Assembly: GCA_050250665.1 (NCBI GenBank)
Contig: JBFWOF010000006.1
Span: 62,001 to 126,000, forward strand
DNA: 64,000 nucleotides
Direction of reading: 5' to 3'
Source of the DNA: JADKFD01 sp050250665
Lineage (GTDB): Bacteria > Pseudomonadota > Gammaproteobacteria > Xanthomonadales > SZUA-5
The first letter of the stretch is position 1, and each line of letters opens with the position of its first letter. This document shows positions 17,282-26,476 of the stretch, piece after piece. The translations under genes were made by a program, and so were the position numbers. The notes below the pieces were generated by a model. It searched no databases, was not told the DNA's origin, and saw only the letters and a list, made by a program, of their open reading frames with translations.

Positions 17282-19621
17282 TCAAAGAGAACGCTCAAGC
17301 TCGCGGGCAATCTGCGCCGGTTTGAACTCGGGGTCCGCTTCTTGCCAGGCATCCGTTGCCTTCGCGAGCTCGGCACTGGCGCGTTCAGCTAAGCCCGCAA
17401 GATGGTGCATACGACTGCTCAACAGCAATAACTCGGGATCACCGGGCGCCGCACGCAGCATGGGTTCCAGCCATCGACGCGCCGCATCGGCGTCGTTCTG
17501 GCGCAGAGCAAAGTCGATCGCCAGCACACGGAAGGACTTGAAATTGGCGTCTGACTGCTTGCGTGCCCGTACCTGGCTTGCCATTGCATCGAGCTCGGCC
17601 TGCACCTCGGCGATACCAAGTCCCTGCTCGGGCAGCCAGAATCGCGCGAAGGTCTTCCAATGCGCGATCGATTCCTCGGCATTCAGCTGGCCCATCGCTG
17701 CATAGGCCGCAAGCATGGATGCATGCGCCTTGAGCAGCCGTTTTCCGTCTTCGGTCTCCGCTGCGATGGCACTCTCTCGCAGGATCGCGTAATAGTCGTT
17801 GATATGCGCCGCACCCGTATCGACTTCCTTGCCAGCCCAGGCGAGCGCGGCGACTTCGCCGTGCAATCGATACTTCAGATCGATGTATGGAATGTACAGC
17901 GCTGGCCGCGCGCTGGGCGCGGTGCGCGGCGACTGCAGTTCCATCCATTGGTCGACCGCCAACTCCGCTGCACGCAGTCGACCCAAAGCCTTGAACACCT
18001 CAATCCGCGCGCGCAGCCAGGGCTCGCGCTGCTCTGGCCGGGTCAGCGTGCGCTGATCGAGCGCATCGAGCTGCGCCAGCGCGCTGCGCCAGTCCCCACG
18101 ATTGAAGCTGAGGCGCGCCAACTGCAGAGCAGGCGAGACCAGATCGGGCCGCAACACCACGGCAATCTGAAGTTGCTCGGCAGCCAGGTCCAGCTCGCCG
18201 CGAGACTGCAGGATATCTGCCAGACTCGTGCGCGTGGCAACATCACTCTCATCGAGTTCAAGCGCCGCCTGGGCCAGTTGCAATGCCTGATCAGAAAAGC
18301 CGCGCTGCTTGAGGTAGAGCGATAGCTGCGCCATTTCCGATGCTGACCCAGAGTCGAGCGCCAGGGTCTGCAGTTGCTGCAGCACGGCAGCATTGTCGGG
18401 ATCATCATCCAGCGCCATATCGGCAATGCCATAGATCGGTGTCCGATCCCAGGGCAGCGCCCGCGACCAGGCATCGAGCACGCGACGCATGCCGGGCCGA
18501 TCGGCGCGCATTCGCGCCAGGAACAACTGCAGGTTGAAGCGCTGAGCCGGCGGGAGCACCTGGATGCGCGGCAGCAGGGCTGCCAGCTCATTGATCGTCG
18601 TGTCGGGTTTCTGGGTTGCGCTGCGCGCCACCAGACTGCGATAGGCCGCGATCACGAAAGTCGGGTCAACGCGCTCAGCGTCGGCAAAGGATCGCGCGGA
18701 GCCGGCGCTATCGTTGCCGAGGTCAATGGCGTAGCGGCCTTCGACGTAGTGACGTAGCGCCTCCAGCGACTCGGTGGTAATGCTCTTCAGCGCCGGATCA
18801 TTGCCTGGAGCCTGGGCTTGGGCGGGTGCCAGTTGCTGACGAATCAAAGCCGCCAGTTGATCCACAGCGTCCCAGGCCGAGTCGGCACTGATCGAAAACG
18901 GGCCCAGCGCCTGATCTGGCTGCAATCGGTAGAGCTCGATCTTGAGCTGCAATCTGCCGTCTGTGCGCGTCACCGAGCCAGTCACGAGCGCGCGATAGCC
19001 GTAGGCAATGGCCGCCCTGCGGCGCACCGCCAGTGGTGCCGACTCGATATCGCTTGCGCCCATACGTTGCATGCCGGCCTGAAGCCCGTTGATCCCCGAA
19101 CTACTCGCAGCCCTGGCGGTGAAGCGCGGATCGAACTCCAGGTCAAATTCCGCCAGTATTGGCAAGCCATGAGCCAGCCAGGCGTCCTCGGTGCCGGCCG
19201 CCGTGGCGAAGGGAAAAATGACCACCTGACTGATCTGCTCGTGCTGGCTCAGCCGTACAGCAGGCGCCGCTGCCGTCAAAGCGCTGGTCTGGCTTGCCAG
19301 TTCCTGCGCCCGCAATCCCTCATCGCGCAGATACAGCCCACCCGCGGCAAAGCTCAGCGCCGCAAAGATGAATGCCAGATCGCGACGATGGTATTGAACC
19401 GCGCCGGGCGCGCCGATCTTCCAGATCAGGAAAACAGCCAATGGCAGCAATAGACCGATGGCCGCAAAGCACAGATCAATCAGCCGATTGGGCAAGCCAT
19501 AGCGCGCAACGGTAAAGTCGGTGACTTCAACCAGCGCCCAGCCCAGGCCCAGATAGCCCGCTGTGACCGGCAGAACCCGTCGCTCGCGAAGCTGTACCCA
19601 GAATTCGAGCTTGCCCGGCAT
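17282..19621 (-). CDS. Membrane-anchored TPR protein with TolB-like domain
   Basis: A 779-residue protein (start 19621, MPGKLEFWVQ). The N-terminus FWVQLRERRVLPVTAGYLGL then GWALVEVTDF and a second hydrophobic stretch (ICFAAIGLLLPLAVFLIWKI, about 45-65) matches the membrane front end of the adenylate-cyclase-like/TPR proteins common in xanthomonads (F-x-E-L-K-R-R-N-V type). A third helix lies about 80-95. Residues about 130-270 look like the TolB/FlgO-like periplasmic domain (VVIFPFATAAGTEDAW, ALVTGSVTRTDGRLQLKIEL), followed by TPR-like helical repeats to the end. No DNA-binding or cyclase domain is present. Probably a scaffold or signalling protein; no partner is visible next to it. Confidence 0.75.
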   Translation of the reverse strand: MPGKLEFWVQLRERRVLPVTAGYLGLGWALVEVTDFTVARYGLPNRLIDLCFAAIGLLLPLAVFLIWKIGAPGAVQYHRRDLAFIFAALSFAAGGLYLRDEGLRAQELASQTSALTAAAPAVRLSQHEQISQVVIFPFATAAGTEDAWLAHGLPILAEFDLEFDPRFTARAASSSGINGLQAGMQRMGASDIESAPLAVRRRAAIAYGYRALVTGSVTRTDGRLQLKIELYRLQPDQALGPFSISADSAWDAVDQLAALIRQQLAPAQAQAPGNDPALKSITTESLEALRHYVEGRYAIDLGNDSAGSARSFADAERVDPTFVIAAYRSLVARSATQKPDTTINELAALLPRIQVLPPAQRFNLQLFLARMRADRPGMRRVLDAWSRALPWDRTPIYGIADMALDDDPDNAAVLQQLQTLALDSGSASEMAQLSLYLKQRGFSDQALQLAQAALELDESDVATRTSLADILQSRGELDLAAEQLQIAVVLRPDLVSPALQLARLSFNRGDWRSALAQLDALDQRTLTRPEQREPWLRARIEVFKALGRLRAAELAVDQWMELQSPRTAPSARPALYIPYIDLKYRLHGEVAALAWAGKEVDTGAAHINDYYAILRESAIAAETEDGKRLLKAHASMLAAYAAMGQLNAEESIAHWKTFARFWLPEQGLGIAEVQAELDAMASQVRARKQSDANFKSFRVLAIDFALRQNDADAARRWLEPMLRAAPGDPELLLLSSRMHHLAGLAERASAELAKATDAWQEADPEFKPAQIARELERSL

Positions 19622-20164
19622 GTCAAGCCTCACTGCAGAACGGCGGGCGATGTTACAGACCATGACGTGAAAAGGGGAGCGTCACCCGGCAGGCAACAGA
19701 CCACGAGTCGTCCTGGTGCGGTGCTTCGTCTTGACCCTTGAACCATCGCGTCTCTGGCCCCATTCGCTAGCTGCAGGTTGGCGCCATGGCGCTGCGACTG
19801 CCTTCGGCCCCGGCTCGCCGCCCGACGCGGGCGTTCGAGCCGATGCGCGGTTTGCTGCACAAGCGATCGGCTTCTACCCAAGCGCGTTGTCGCGGGGCGA
19901 AATCCCTCGGAACATTCTTCAACTCGATTTCGAAAAACCACACCAGGACAGCGCTGGGCACATCGCCGAATTCGCGCAATTGGGGTGCCGCACTGTGCAA
20001 GCCGGCAGTTCCATGACGCTTCGTTCAATCCGCAGTTACTTCGCGCCCGAAGAAGCTCAGGAGGGTTCGGTTGCAGCCGTTCGCTCCTGGATTGATTGGC
20101 GTCAAGACGCCGCCCGCCAACCCGCCGGACGATCCATGACATCAAGACATAGTTGGAGTCCGCC
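19622..20164. other. 543-base gap without a recognisable gene
   Basis: It holds the divergent upstream regions of the TPR protein and the cysteine peptidase. Frames open on both strands (for example 19716-20168 plus) give Arg/Ala/Ser-rich products with no family motif, so I do not call them. It may contain decayed coding sequence, but I cannot name a source. Confidence 0.4.
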
Positions 20165-21793
20165 ATGAACCTGTCGGGTCGGCTCGCCGCCGCATTGATC
20201 TGTGTCTGGACCGGCCACGCTGCGGCGCAGGACCTCGCGTCCTTGCCGGGAATAGAACCCTTGACACCCCCGCAAGCCACCAAGCCGGCGCCCGGCTGGC
20301 AGGGGCCGATGACCTATGTCCAGCAGTCGCACGGCACGTGCTGGGCCGCCACCGCGCTGATGTTGGTGCGCGCCTACGGAGGCACTGCGAGCTTGTTCGA
20401 CCTGATTGGCGCGATGGGCGAGTGGGTGAATGCCGACGATGACGGCGGCGGCGCCTACGGGTTGGCAAATACCGCCGAAGCCTATAGCCGATTAGTCGAG
20501 GTGATGAACTCAGTGACGCCCGGGCAGCCCTTTGTTCTGCGGCCAACACCCTACAATCGATGGTTCGAAGGGGTGATTTCCAGCGCGGTCGACAACACAC
20601 GCATGAGCGATGTGCTGGCGCAATGGCAACCGGCTGCACAGAACGGGCTGCCCTTCATCCACGCCAGCGCCCGACACGCGTGGCTGGTGCTGCGTCCCGA
20701 TCCCTCAGCCGTGGTTCCGACCTGGTACGTGCATGATCCCAAAGGTGGCGCCTTCGCCGGGGCGCGCGAGCCGGGGCGTGGCAACGAAAACTCTGAAGGT
20801 GGCCCATATTGGATCGTCGCGCAGGATTGGCTGGAACTGGTGATGCGTGCGAAGAACCGCGGCTACGCCTATGTTGCTCAGGTGGTGCAACCCACTCGGC
20901 CGCCGCCGGCGGGAATGCCACTGCAGAGCCTGGCAGTGCCTTTCATCGGCGCCAACGGCGACCGCCAGCAGGGGCATTTCTGCTTCAGCAGACGTCCGGA
21001 CCTGCAGCGTTGCATGGCGTGGAAGCCGATGGATACGACCATCCCGACACCCTACGCATGGCAGCCTTGTGGGGCGCAGAAATGCGTTGGAAAGCTGTCG
21101 ATGAAGATCGAAGCCTGGCTGGATGACCTGCAGTTGACGCTGCCGGTATGGAATGCCGACATCACGCCGCAGCGCGTCGAGATTCGCGCCGCACTCAACT
21201 ATGGCGGCGGGCAGCCAGGGCCGACAGCAAGTTTGCGCGCAGCCAGCCTCATTTCGATTCCAGCGGGCAAGTCGCAAGACTGGTCCGCGAAACTGACCAA
21301 TGTGTGCGCGCTGCGGCAGACAGACCGGGATGTCGACGCAGTGCTCGATATCGAAGTTTGGCACGCTGCCCGTCGCATCGATCATCTGCCGGTACGAGTG
21401 GTCCTGGCACCGCGACCGCACATCGACCGGATCACGCCTGCACAACCACGTCCAGGTGACCACGTCACCATCGAAGGCTCGGGATTCGGTGCCATGAACG
21501 CAGCGCATGCAGTGGACGTGGATGGCAGCGTCGCCGGCGTCGAAGCGTGGTCAGACCGTGCCATTGAGGTCATCCTCCCAGCCACCAGCAGCAGCGGAGG
21601 CACACTGCGGGTAGCGCCATTTGGATCCACATGCGCGGCGACCCTATCAATGGCGACCGCTCCGGCACAGTACGATTGCGCCAAACTGCTGCAAGAGAAC
21701 CCGATGATGTGCCTCTTCGAAGGCTCCAACGAGTTCTATGCCTGCTGTGGCGTTGACCCAGGGTTGCCGCCAGGAACAACAAAGGATGACTAG
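20165..21793 (+). CDS. Secreted papain-like cysteine peptidase with IPT/TIG domain
   Basis: A 542-residue exported protein; the ATG at 20165 begins a signal peptide (MNLSGRLAAALICVWTGHAA, cut after AAAQ). Residues 45-195 form a papain-like core: C59 in QQSHGTCWAATALM, H171 in SARHAWLVL and D191 in YVHDPKG give the expected Cys-His-Asp order, with a glutamine just before the Cys block for the oxyanion hole. This resembles the papain-like cysteine peptidase (peptidase C39-like/C70-like) families used by secreted toxins and effectors. Residues about 270-400 are beta-rich and Cys-containing. Residues about 415-490 (PHIDRITPAQPRPGDHVTIE then GSGFG) are an IPT/TIG immunoglobulin-like domain. The C-terminus has a cysteine cluster (CLFEGSNEFYACCG). 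Confidence 0.8.
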   Translation: MNLSGRLAAALICVWTGHAAAQDLASLPGIEPLTPPQATKPAPGWQGPMTYVQQSHGTCWAATALMLVRAYGGTASLFDLIGAMGEWVNADDDGGGAYGLANTAEAYSRLVEVMNSVTPGQPFVLRPTPYNRWFEGVISSAVDNTRMSDVLAQWQPAAQNGLPFIHASARHAWLVLRPDPSAVVPTWYVHDPKGGAFAGAREPGRGNENSEGGPYWIVAQDWLELVMRAKNRGYAYVAQVVQPTRPPPAGMPLQSLAVPFIGANGDRQQGHFCFSRRPDLQRCMAWKPMDTTIPTPYAWQPCGAQKCVGKLSMKIEAWLDDLQLTLPVWNADITPQRVEIRAALNYGGGQPGPTASLRAASLISIPAGKSQDWSAKLTNVCALRQTDRDVDAVLDIEVWHAARRIDHLPVRVVLAPRPHIDRITPAQPRPGDHVTIEGSGFGAMNAAHAVDVDGSVAGVEAWSDRAIEVILPATSSSGGTLRVAPFGSTCAATLSMATAPAQYDCAKLLQENPMMCLFEGSNEFYACCGVDPGLPPGTTKDD

Positions 21794-22140
21794 TGAAGCC
21801 ACGACCTCAACTGTGAAGCAAGGCCTGAGGCGCCGCTGGTAGTCGGCCCTCCTGCATCAGGCAAGACCCGCTGGCGACAGCAACACGCTGCCGATCAAGC
21901 AGCCGTCGACGCGAGAGACCTGTTCTGGTTGTTGCCGAAGATTCTGCGCCAGTAGTTCGGACCGGACGCGTGCCGACCCGGCACGGATTTCAGAGTTGAG
22001 TTCGTACCGGAAGGCGACGCCCGGGTGTGGCGGGCGACGCTCGAGACGGTCAGCGCGCTAAAGCGCCATGGGGCTCGTTTGAGATCGGTGTCCCGGCTCC
22101 GTGGTGCGGTCGAAGACTGGGTGTCCATCGTCGCGGGTCT
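21794..22140. other. Intergenic region between convergent genes
   Basis: No gene is supportable. A short stretch around 22010-22080 reads EFVPEGDARVWRATLETVSA in one frame, which could be a coding remnant, but it is too short to assign. Confidence 0.35.
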
Positions 22141-22219
22141 GGATCGCTACTCCCTTGGTGTGAGGGAATTGCACCCTTTACGCGTCGCCGGTTTCGTCGG
22201 CGCACTCACTCGAAGCCGT
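22141..22219 (-). repeat. 3' flank shared by two G-F-E-tail genes, copy B
   Basis: Second copy of the 79-base element at 15470-15548 (six mismatches). It covers the last codons and stop of the LamG protein gene and about 65 bases after. A short hairpin (CCCT-loop-AGGG, near 22152-22165) lies inside. Confidence 0.85.
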
Positions 22220-24809
22220 TGCTGAAAATCGACTCCGCGCGGCACAGCCCAGCCGCACCGGCGCGATGGAGCGCGGCGATCTCGGCCTCCGGCAGCGCGC
22301 GCGCATAGACCTGAACATCGTCGATCTGGCCCTCCCAGCGGGTGCTCGGCGGACGTACGCCGATCGTCAGTCCGTTGGCGTCCAGCGCTGTATCCAGCGC
22401 GACGGCGCCAGCACCGTCCTCGGCACCATTGACGTAGAGCCGGATCGTGGCGCCGTCATAGGTGACTGCGAGGTGATGCCAGACGTCCGCCGCGAGCAGC
22501 GTGCTCCCGGCGACGTCCGCGTTGAATCCGAAGAAGTACAGGCGACCGGGTGCGTTGCCCGAGGTGATCAGGCCACACATGCGGCCGTTGCTCGTGCTGC
22601 CGTATTGAACCAGCGCCGACTCCGTTTGCGACTGTAGATTGCGCGGCGTTTTCGCCCACAGAGCGATCGTGCGTGCCTGATTTCCCAGTGGCAGCCCCTG
22701 CGGCGTCGGCACCGCAAGATGCTGGCTGGTGCCGTCCAGAGACACACCGCGACCGATACGGGCGGGGGTGAAACCCGGCGCGCCGACGGCCGTGAGCGGA
22801 TTCAGTCCGGAGACGTCATCGGTGTCCGAGAGCCGCCAGTGCGAGACCAGACCAGCCGGTGGCGCAACGCAAGTCGCAGACAGGTCGAAGCTGATCGCAT
22901 CGAAGGTCGCTGCCGGCGGCCCGGCAAAGCCGTGCAGCGCGAACAGCCCCGCATAGCGCGGCGCGGCGCTCGCCGTGACCGTCCAGAATGGTTGCCAGTA
23001 CTCGCCGTCGGGACTCCAGCTGAACTGATAGTCGGCGCCGATGCGCTCGATGCGCTGCCAGTACGGCGTGTCCGCCGCGATGTCGACCAGCGGCCCATTC
23101 GGCACCGGGCCCGGCACGCCGGCGACGTCGTAGACGGCCTCGAAGCGGCGCGCCGGCTCGACCACATAGCTGTTGCGCACGTAGTTGTCCTGATCCGGCG
23201 CGCCCAGCGTCTCGTCCAGGATCAGCAGGCCGGCCTGTTGGGGGAAGGTATCCGGGGCGGCGTCGAAGCGGTACGCGGCGGTCACGGCGAAGTCGCCCGC
23301 AAGCTCGGGCAGCCGGACCAGCGGCAGGTTGGCGATGTTGTTGGACGCGCCGAAGAGATCGGTCGGCGTCGTGGTCAGCCGCAGCTGGCCGCTGGCGACA
23401 AACAGTGGCGTCGGCGCCTGCCGATTCAGGACCATCCAGTGCTGGTCGAGGGTGCCGGCCATGTCCTGACGGTAGGGAAGCGGCACTGTCTGCGCCGCCA
23501 ACGCCCCATGGCGCGCCCGGATCTCGGCAGCCGGCAGTGCGCGGTGGTAAACCACCGCTTCATCGATCTCGATCGGGCTGCAGACATTGTTGTAGCCGTC
23601 GCAGTTCAGCCGCAGTTCGTTGGCCACATCGGCCGGCAAGGTGGGGCCGATCGTCGCCGCGGCGCGTTCAATGCCGTCCACGTAGATGCGCGTGGTATTG
23701 CCGTCGTAGGTCCAGCCGAGATGGCTCCAGATGCCGACATCGACCAGCCCACCGGTGATCTGCGCCGACGGCCAGCCCTGCGCGGCGCTGCGGAATTGCG
23801 ACTGTGCGGTACCGTCCGTATTGCCCGTGTTGACCAGAACGAACTGGTACGAAAGCCCGTCCGGAAACGGCGGTCCGGCCTTGCTGAAGATGCCCCACGC
23901 ATTGCTCGGGTTCGACAATCCGGCGCCGGGGCGCACCCAGGCCTCGAGAGTGAACTGCCCGGGCAGATCGGTGGTAGAGCCGTCCGGGATCGCGATGAAG
24001 TTGCTGCTGTTTCCGGTCATGCGGAAGGTCTGGCCGGACTTGCCGGGAGCGTACGACACGCTGCCGACGACGCTGCCCTCCGCCGTGCCGATGGCATCGT
24101 CCGCGGAGTTCTCCGCCGGCCACCAGCCCACCGCCTGTTCCGGCGGCGCACTGGTGGCTGCGAGGCGCAGGTTGTCGAAGCGCTGACCAGGGCTGGCATT
24201 GTCATAAACCCCGACGCGACCGACGCGGAACTCAGCTCCGTTGGGCATGGTCACCGTCGACAGGTCGAGCGTGGTGGCCGCTGTCGCGCTGCCGCCCAGG
24301 TAGGCCTGCAGCAACAGTCCGGCGCCCACCACGCGAACGCGCGTCGCACCGGTCGGCGGCAGGGTCACGGCGACCTGCCCGTATTGGGTGTACGGGCCGG
24401 CGACGGGGTCGGCAATCACATGCCAGTACAGGGTATCGGGCTTCACGACCAGCAGCACGCCGCGGGTCGCGCCGGCACCGGCGCGCAGCCAGATGCCGCC
24501 GTCCACCGGATCGATCACGTCCACGGTGAGCTCGAAGTCGCCGACCACCCAGGGTAGCAGGGCGGCTGTCGGCGGCAGGTTCTGCGGCTGCGACGCCGAA
24601 TACTGGCCGTCGACCACCGTCCACGCGCCGCGCTCGTTGCCCCACGGCAGGCGCGCGCCGTTGCCGAAGTCGTCGACGAAGTCGATGCCTGCGACCGCCG
24701 TCAGCGGCAGCGCGAACAAGGCAAGAAGCACTGCCCGCAGGCCCTCGGGCACTCGTGCGGGGACTGCTGAAGGCGAGGGTGTGAGGGTTGCGCCAGGTTG
24801 GTTTGTCAT
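22206..24809 (-). CDS. Secreted LamG/concanavalin-like protein with G-F-E tail
   Basis: An 867-residue exported protein. The start at 24809 gives a signal peptide whose hydrophobic core is RAVLLALFALPLTAVAG, preceded by a long N-region. Residues about 40-210 form a beta-sandwich module (FVDDFGNGARLPWGNERGAW... FDNLRLAAT). Residues about 220-430 are a LamG-like domain (VGWWPAENSADDAIG... FTLEAWVRPG... WSHLGWTYDGNTTRIYVDG...IDEAVVYHRALPAAEI). Residues about 445-645 repeat the first module type. Residues about 650-850 are a second LamG domain (LVSHWRLSDTDD... TIALWAKTP... WHHLAVTYDGATIRLYVNG... IDDVQVYARALPEAEI). It ends ESIFSNGFE. LamG domains bind glycans or proteins; this one is probably a surface or secreted adhesin-like protein. 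Confidence 0.88.
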   Translation of the reverse strand: MTNQPGATLTPSPSAVPARVPEGLRAVLLALFALPLTAVAGIDFVDDFGNGARLPWGNERGAWTVVDGQYSASQPQNLPPTAALLPWVVGDFELTVDVIDPVDGGIWLRAGAGATRGVLLVVKPDTLYWHVIADPVAGPYTQYGQVAVTLPPTGATRVRVVGAGLLLQAYLGGSATAATTLDLSTVTMPNGAEFRVGRVGVYDNASPGQRFDNLRLAATSAPPEQAVGWWPAENSADDAIGTAEGSVVGSVSYAPGKSGQTFRMTGNSSNFIAIPDGSTTDLPGQFTLEAWVRPGAGLSNPSNAWGIFSKAGPPFPDGLSYQFVLVNTGNTDGTAQSQFRSAAQGWPSAQITGGLVDVGIWSHLGWTYDGNTTRIYVDGIERAAATIGPTLPADVANELRLNCDGYNNVCSPIEIDEAVVYHRALPAAEIRARHGALAAQTVPLPYRQDMAGTLDQHWMVLNRQAPTPLFVASGQLRLTTTPTDLFGASNNIANLPLVRLPELAGDFAVTAAYRFDAAPDTFPQQAGLLILDETLGAPDQDNYVRNSYVVEPARRFEAVYDVAGVPGPVPNGPLVDIAADTPYWQRIERIGADYQFSWSPDGEYWQPFWTVTASAAPRYAGLFALHGFAGPPAATFDAISFDLSATCVAPPAGLVSHWRLSDTDDVSGLNPLTAVGAPGFTPARIGRGVSLDGTSQHLAVPTPQGLPLGNQARTIALWAKTPRNLQSQTESALVQYGSTSNGRMCGLITSGNAPGRLYFFGFNADVAGSTLLAADVWHHLAVTYDGATIRLYVNGAEDGAGAVALDTALDANGLTIGVRPPSTRWEGQIDDVQVYARALPEAEIAALHRAGAAGLCRAESIFSNGFE

Positions 24810-24962
24810 GGCGGTGCGGCCTGTGGAAACGACCTGATTCCAGCGTAGGCCTGCCCGCGCGAGGCGCGTTGATCCTGGTCAATTCGCAGGGTTGACGAGT
24901 GCTCGCGATTCCCGCAGTCGACTGGCGTCTACGCCGCTCATGGCGGCGCTCCTGCACTGACA

Positions 24963-25200
24963 TTCCACCGCCGCGCCGGCGATGGCAGTGGCGACGGCGA
25001 CGGCTCTGCCGATGTGGAGATCGCTGCGGCAAATGGCGGTCAGAGCGGCAGAGCCTATGTGGCTTTCGGATAGAGCGGAGGCTTTCTCCCACCGCAGGCG
25101 CTCGGGAGCCTCAATGGCCAGAACGGTTCAGGCTCGACCGTGCGGACGACATCGGTCAGGTCCCGTCCGTCAGCGGCCTTGACCGACCTCAAATCATTGC
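24963..25200 (+). pseudogene. Remnant of an FG-GAP (integrin-alpha-like) repeat protein
   Basis: In one frame the sequence reads AGDGSGDGDGSADVEIAAAN, then GGQSGRAYVAFG, an in-frame stop, then SGGFLPPQALGSLNGQNGS. That is the layout of an FG-GAP repeat unit (AGD-NGDG-D-x-x-IGA ... GRAYVVFG ... LSSLNGSNGF). After a frameshift it continues as RFRLDRADDIGQ, matching the next expected block (F-R-L-D-G...). So this is a decayed fragment of a secreted FG-GAP protein, with a stop and at least one frameshift. No intact copy is in the window. Confidence 0.6.
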
Positions 25201-25244
25201 CCTGGGCGCCAACTACACTGGTGACGACAGCCGGGAGAGTTTGG

Positions 25245-26117
25245 ATGGCTCGTACCAACCGCAACATCGTGGTGGCAGTCCGAGACGAGATCAACGGACG
25301 CAGGGCTTTGCAACGTGCGCTGGCATTTGCCTGTGCGGAGACCGACAGCATTCATCTGGTGCACGCCCAGCGATTGGTGGATCTGACACGGGTCGTCGAT
25401 CTATTGCAGCCCCGCCGGACGAGTGCCGATGATCAGCAATCGGGTGCTGATGACCCGTGGTTGGAGACACTAGCCGGCGAGGCCCGTTCACAGGGGCGTG
25501 AGGTACAGTGCATCTCCCTCTCAGGCAGGGCAGGGCCCGCGGTAGCTGAATACGCGCGCATGGTGCGTGCTGATCTGATTGTCGTGGCCAGCCCGCGCGA
25601 GGGTTTGGTACGAGAGTTGTTCCTGGGCAGTAGCGCTATCCGCATCCTGCGCGCGGCTGACTGTCCGGTGCTGGTTGCGCGCAACGATCCGGTCCCGCGT
25701 TACCGCTGCGCGCTGCTCGCCATTGACAACGACCCGGTGGCGACTCGCGTCATTGCCGCGACTGGCGCCTTCCTGGCAGAGACCACGATCAATCTGGCAC
25801 ACGCGTACCTGGTGCCGGAAGAATACAAACTGCGCATGCACGGCGTGTCCGAGGAAACCATCGCAGATTTGCGTCTCGCCCGGCGCGGCGACTTCGAACA
25901 GGAATTGCAACCGCTGACCCGCCAGTTGCCGCAGGCCATCCTGCACTTCAAGCACGGCTTCGCACCGTCGGTGATTCTGGAACTCTTCAACCAGCTCAAA
26001 CCCGACATCATCGTCATCGGCAGGCACTCCGGAAGTGCACTGGACGAGCAGGTGATGGGTAGCGTGACGCAGTTCTTGCTGTACGCCTGCAACACGGATT
26101 TCCTGTTGGTGCCATGA
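25245..26117 (+). CDS. Universal stress protein, two tandem UspA domains
   Basis: A 290-residue cytosolic protein. The first UspA-like domain (about 1-145) begins RNIVVAVRDEINGRRALQRA, contains ADLIVVASPRE and a C-terminal strand CPVLVARN. The second (about 150-290) begins YRCALLAIDNDPVATRVIAA and ends with KPDIIVIGRHSGSALDEQVM and GSVTQFLLYACNTDFLLVP, close to the ATP-binding G-x2-G-x9-G(S/T) region in a degenerate form (G-R-H-S-G-...-MGSVT). Domain layout is that of UspE-type proteins, which respond to stress and metabolic arrest. The ATG at 25245 fits the domain start. A fragment of a cation-transporting ATPase directly follows; Usp genes often sit beside such ATPases. Confidence 0.88.
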   Translation: MARTNRNIVVAVRDEINGRRALQRALAFACAETDSIHLVHAQRLVDLTRVVDLLQPRRTSADDQQSGADDPWLETLAGEARSQGREVQCISLSGRAGPAVAEYARMVRADLIVVASPREGLVRELFLGSSAIRILRAADCPVLVARNDPVPRYRCALLAIDNDPVATRVIAATGAFLAETTINLAHAYLVPEEYKLRMHGVSEETIADLRLARRGDFEQELQPLTRQLPQAILHFKHGFAPSVILELFNQLKPDIIVIGRHSGSALDEQVMGSVTQFLLYACNTDFLLVP

Positions 26118-26147
26118 CGCCGTACGCGCACAGCCGCTGCGGGCAGG

Positions 26148-26300
26148 CCCGCCACAACTGACGGACTCAGCCGCGCCGAAGCGCTGCACCGTCTGGAGCA
26201 CCATGGGCACAAGGTCTTGCCTGGAGCGCCATCGCCATCGATGTGGCGGCGCGTTGGTGCGCAGTTGCGCAGCCCGCTGATCTATATCCTGATCGCCCCG
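26148..26300 (+). pseudogene. N-terminal fragment of a cation-transporting P-type ATPase
   Basis: Thirty bases after the universal stress gene one frame reads TDGLSRAEALHRLEHHG, HKVLPG, then SPSMWRRVGAQLRSPLIYIL and IAPAAT. This matches the start of cation P-type ATPases (GLS-x-x-EA-x-x-R-L-x-x-x-G-x-N-x-L-P ... F-x-x-QF-x-S-P-L-I-Y-I-L). The rest of the ATPase (about 850 residues) is missing and the frame runs into the sigma-factor promoter region. A deletion relic. Confidence 0.75.
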
Positions 26301-26476
26301 GCCGCGACAGCAGCCACTCAACAGGTTCGCCGCGGCGGATGTGGAAACTGGCAGGTTGGATTTCGCCACGCGGCTCAGACTGCACCCTGCACCCTGTTGC
26401 TGTTGAGCCCGCGTTGCTGCGGTCGACATCAAGCTCCAGTCTTGAATGCGGCAACGGGCCAGGTCGAGAATGTCGC

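Noticed and set aside
19630..20283. Minus- and plus-strand frames in the gap before the cysteine peptidase
   Set aside because: Composition is Arg/Ser/Ala-rich, no motif or ribosome-binding site is visible, and they run into real genes.
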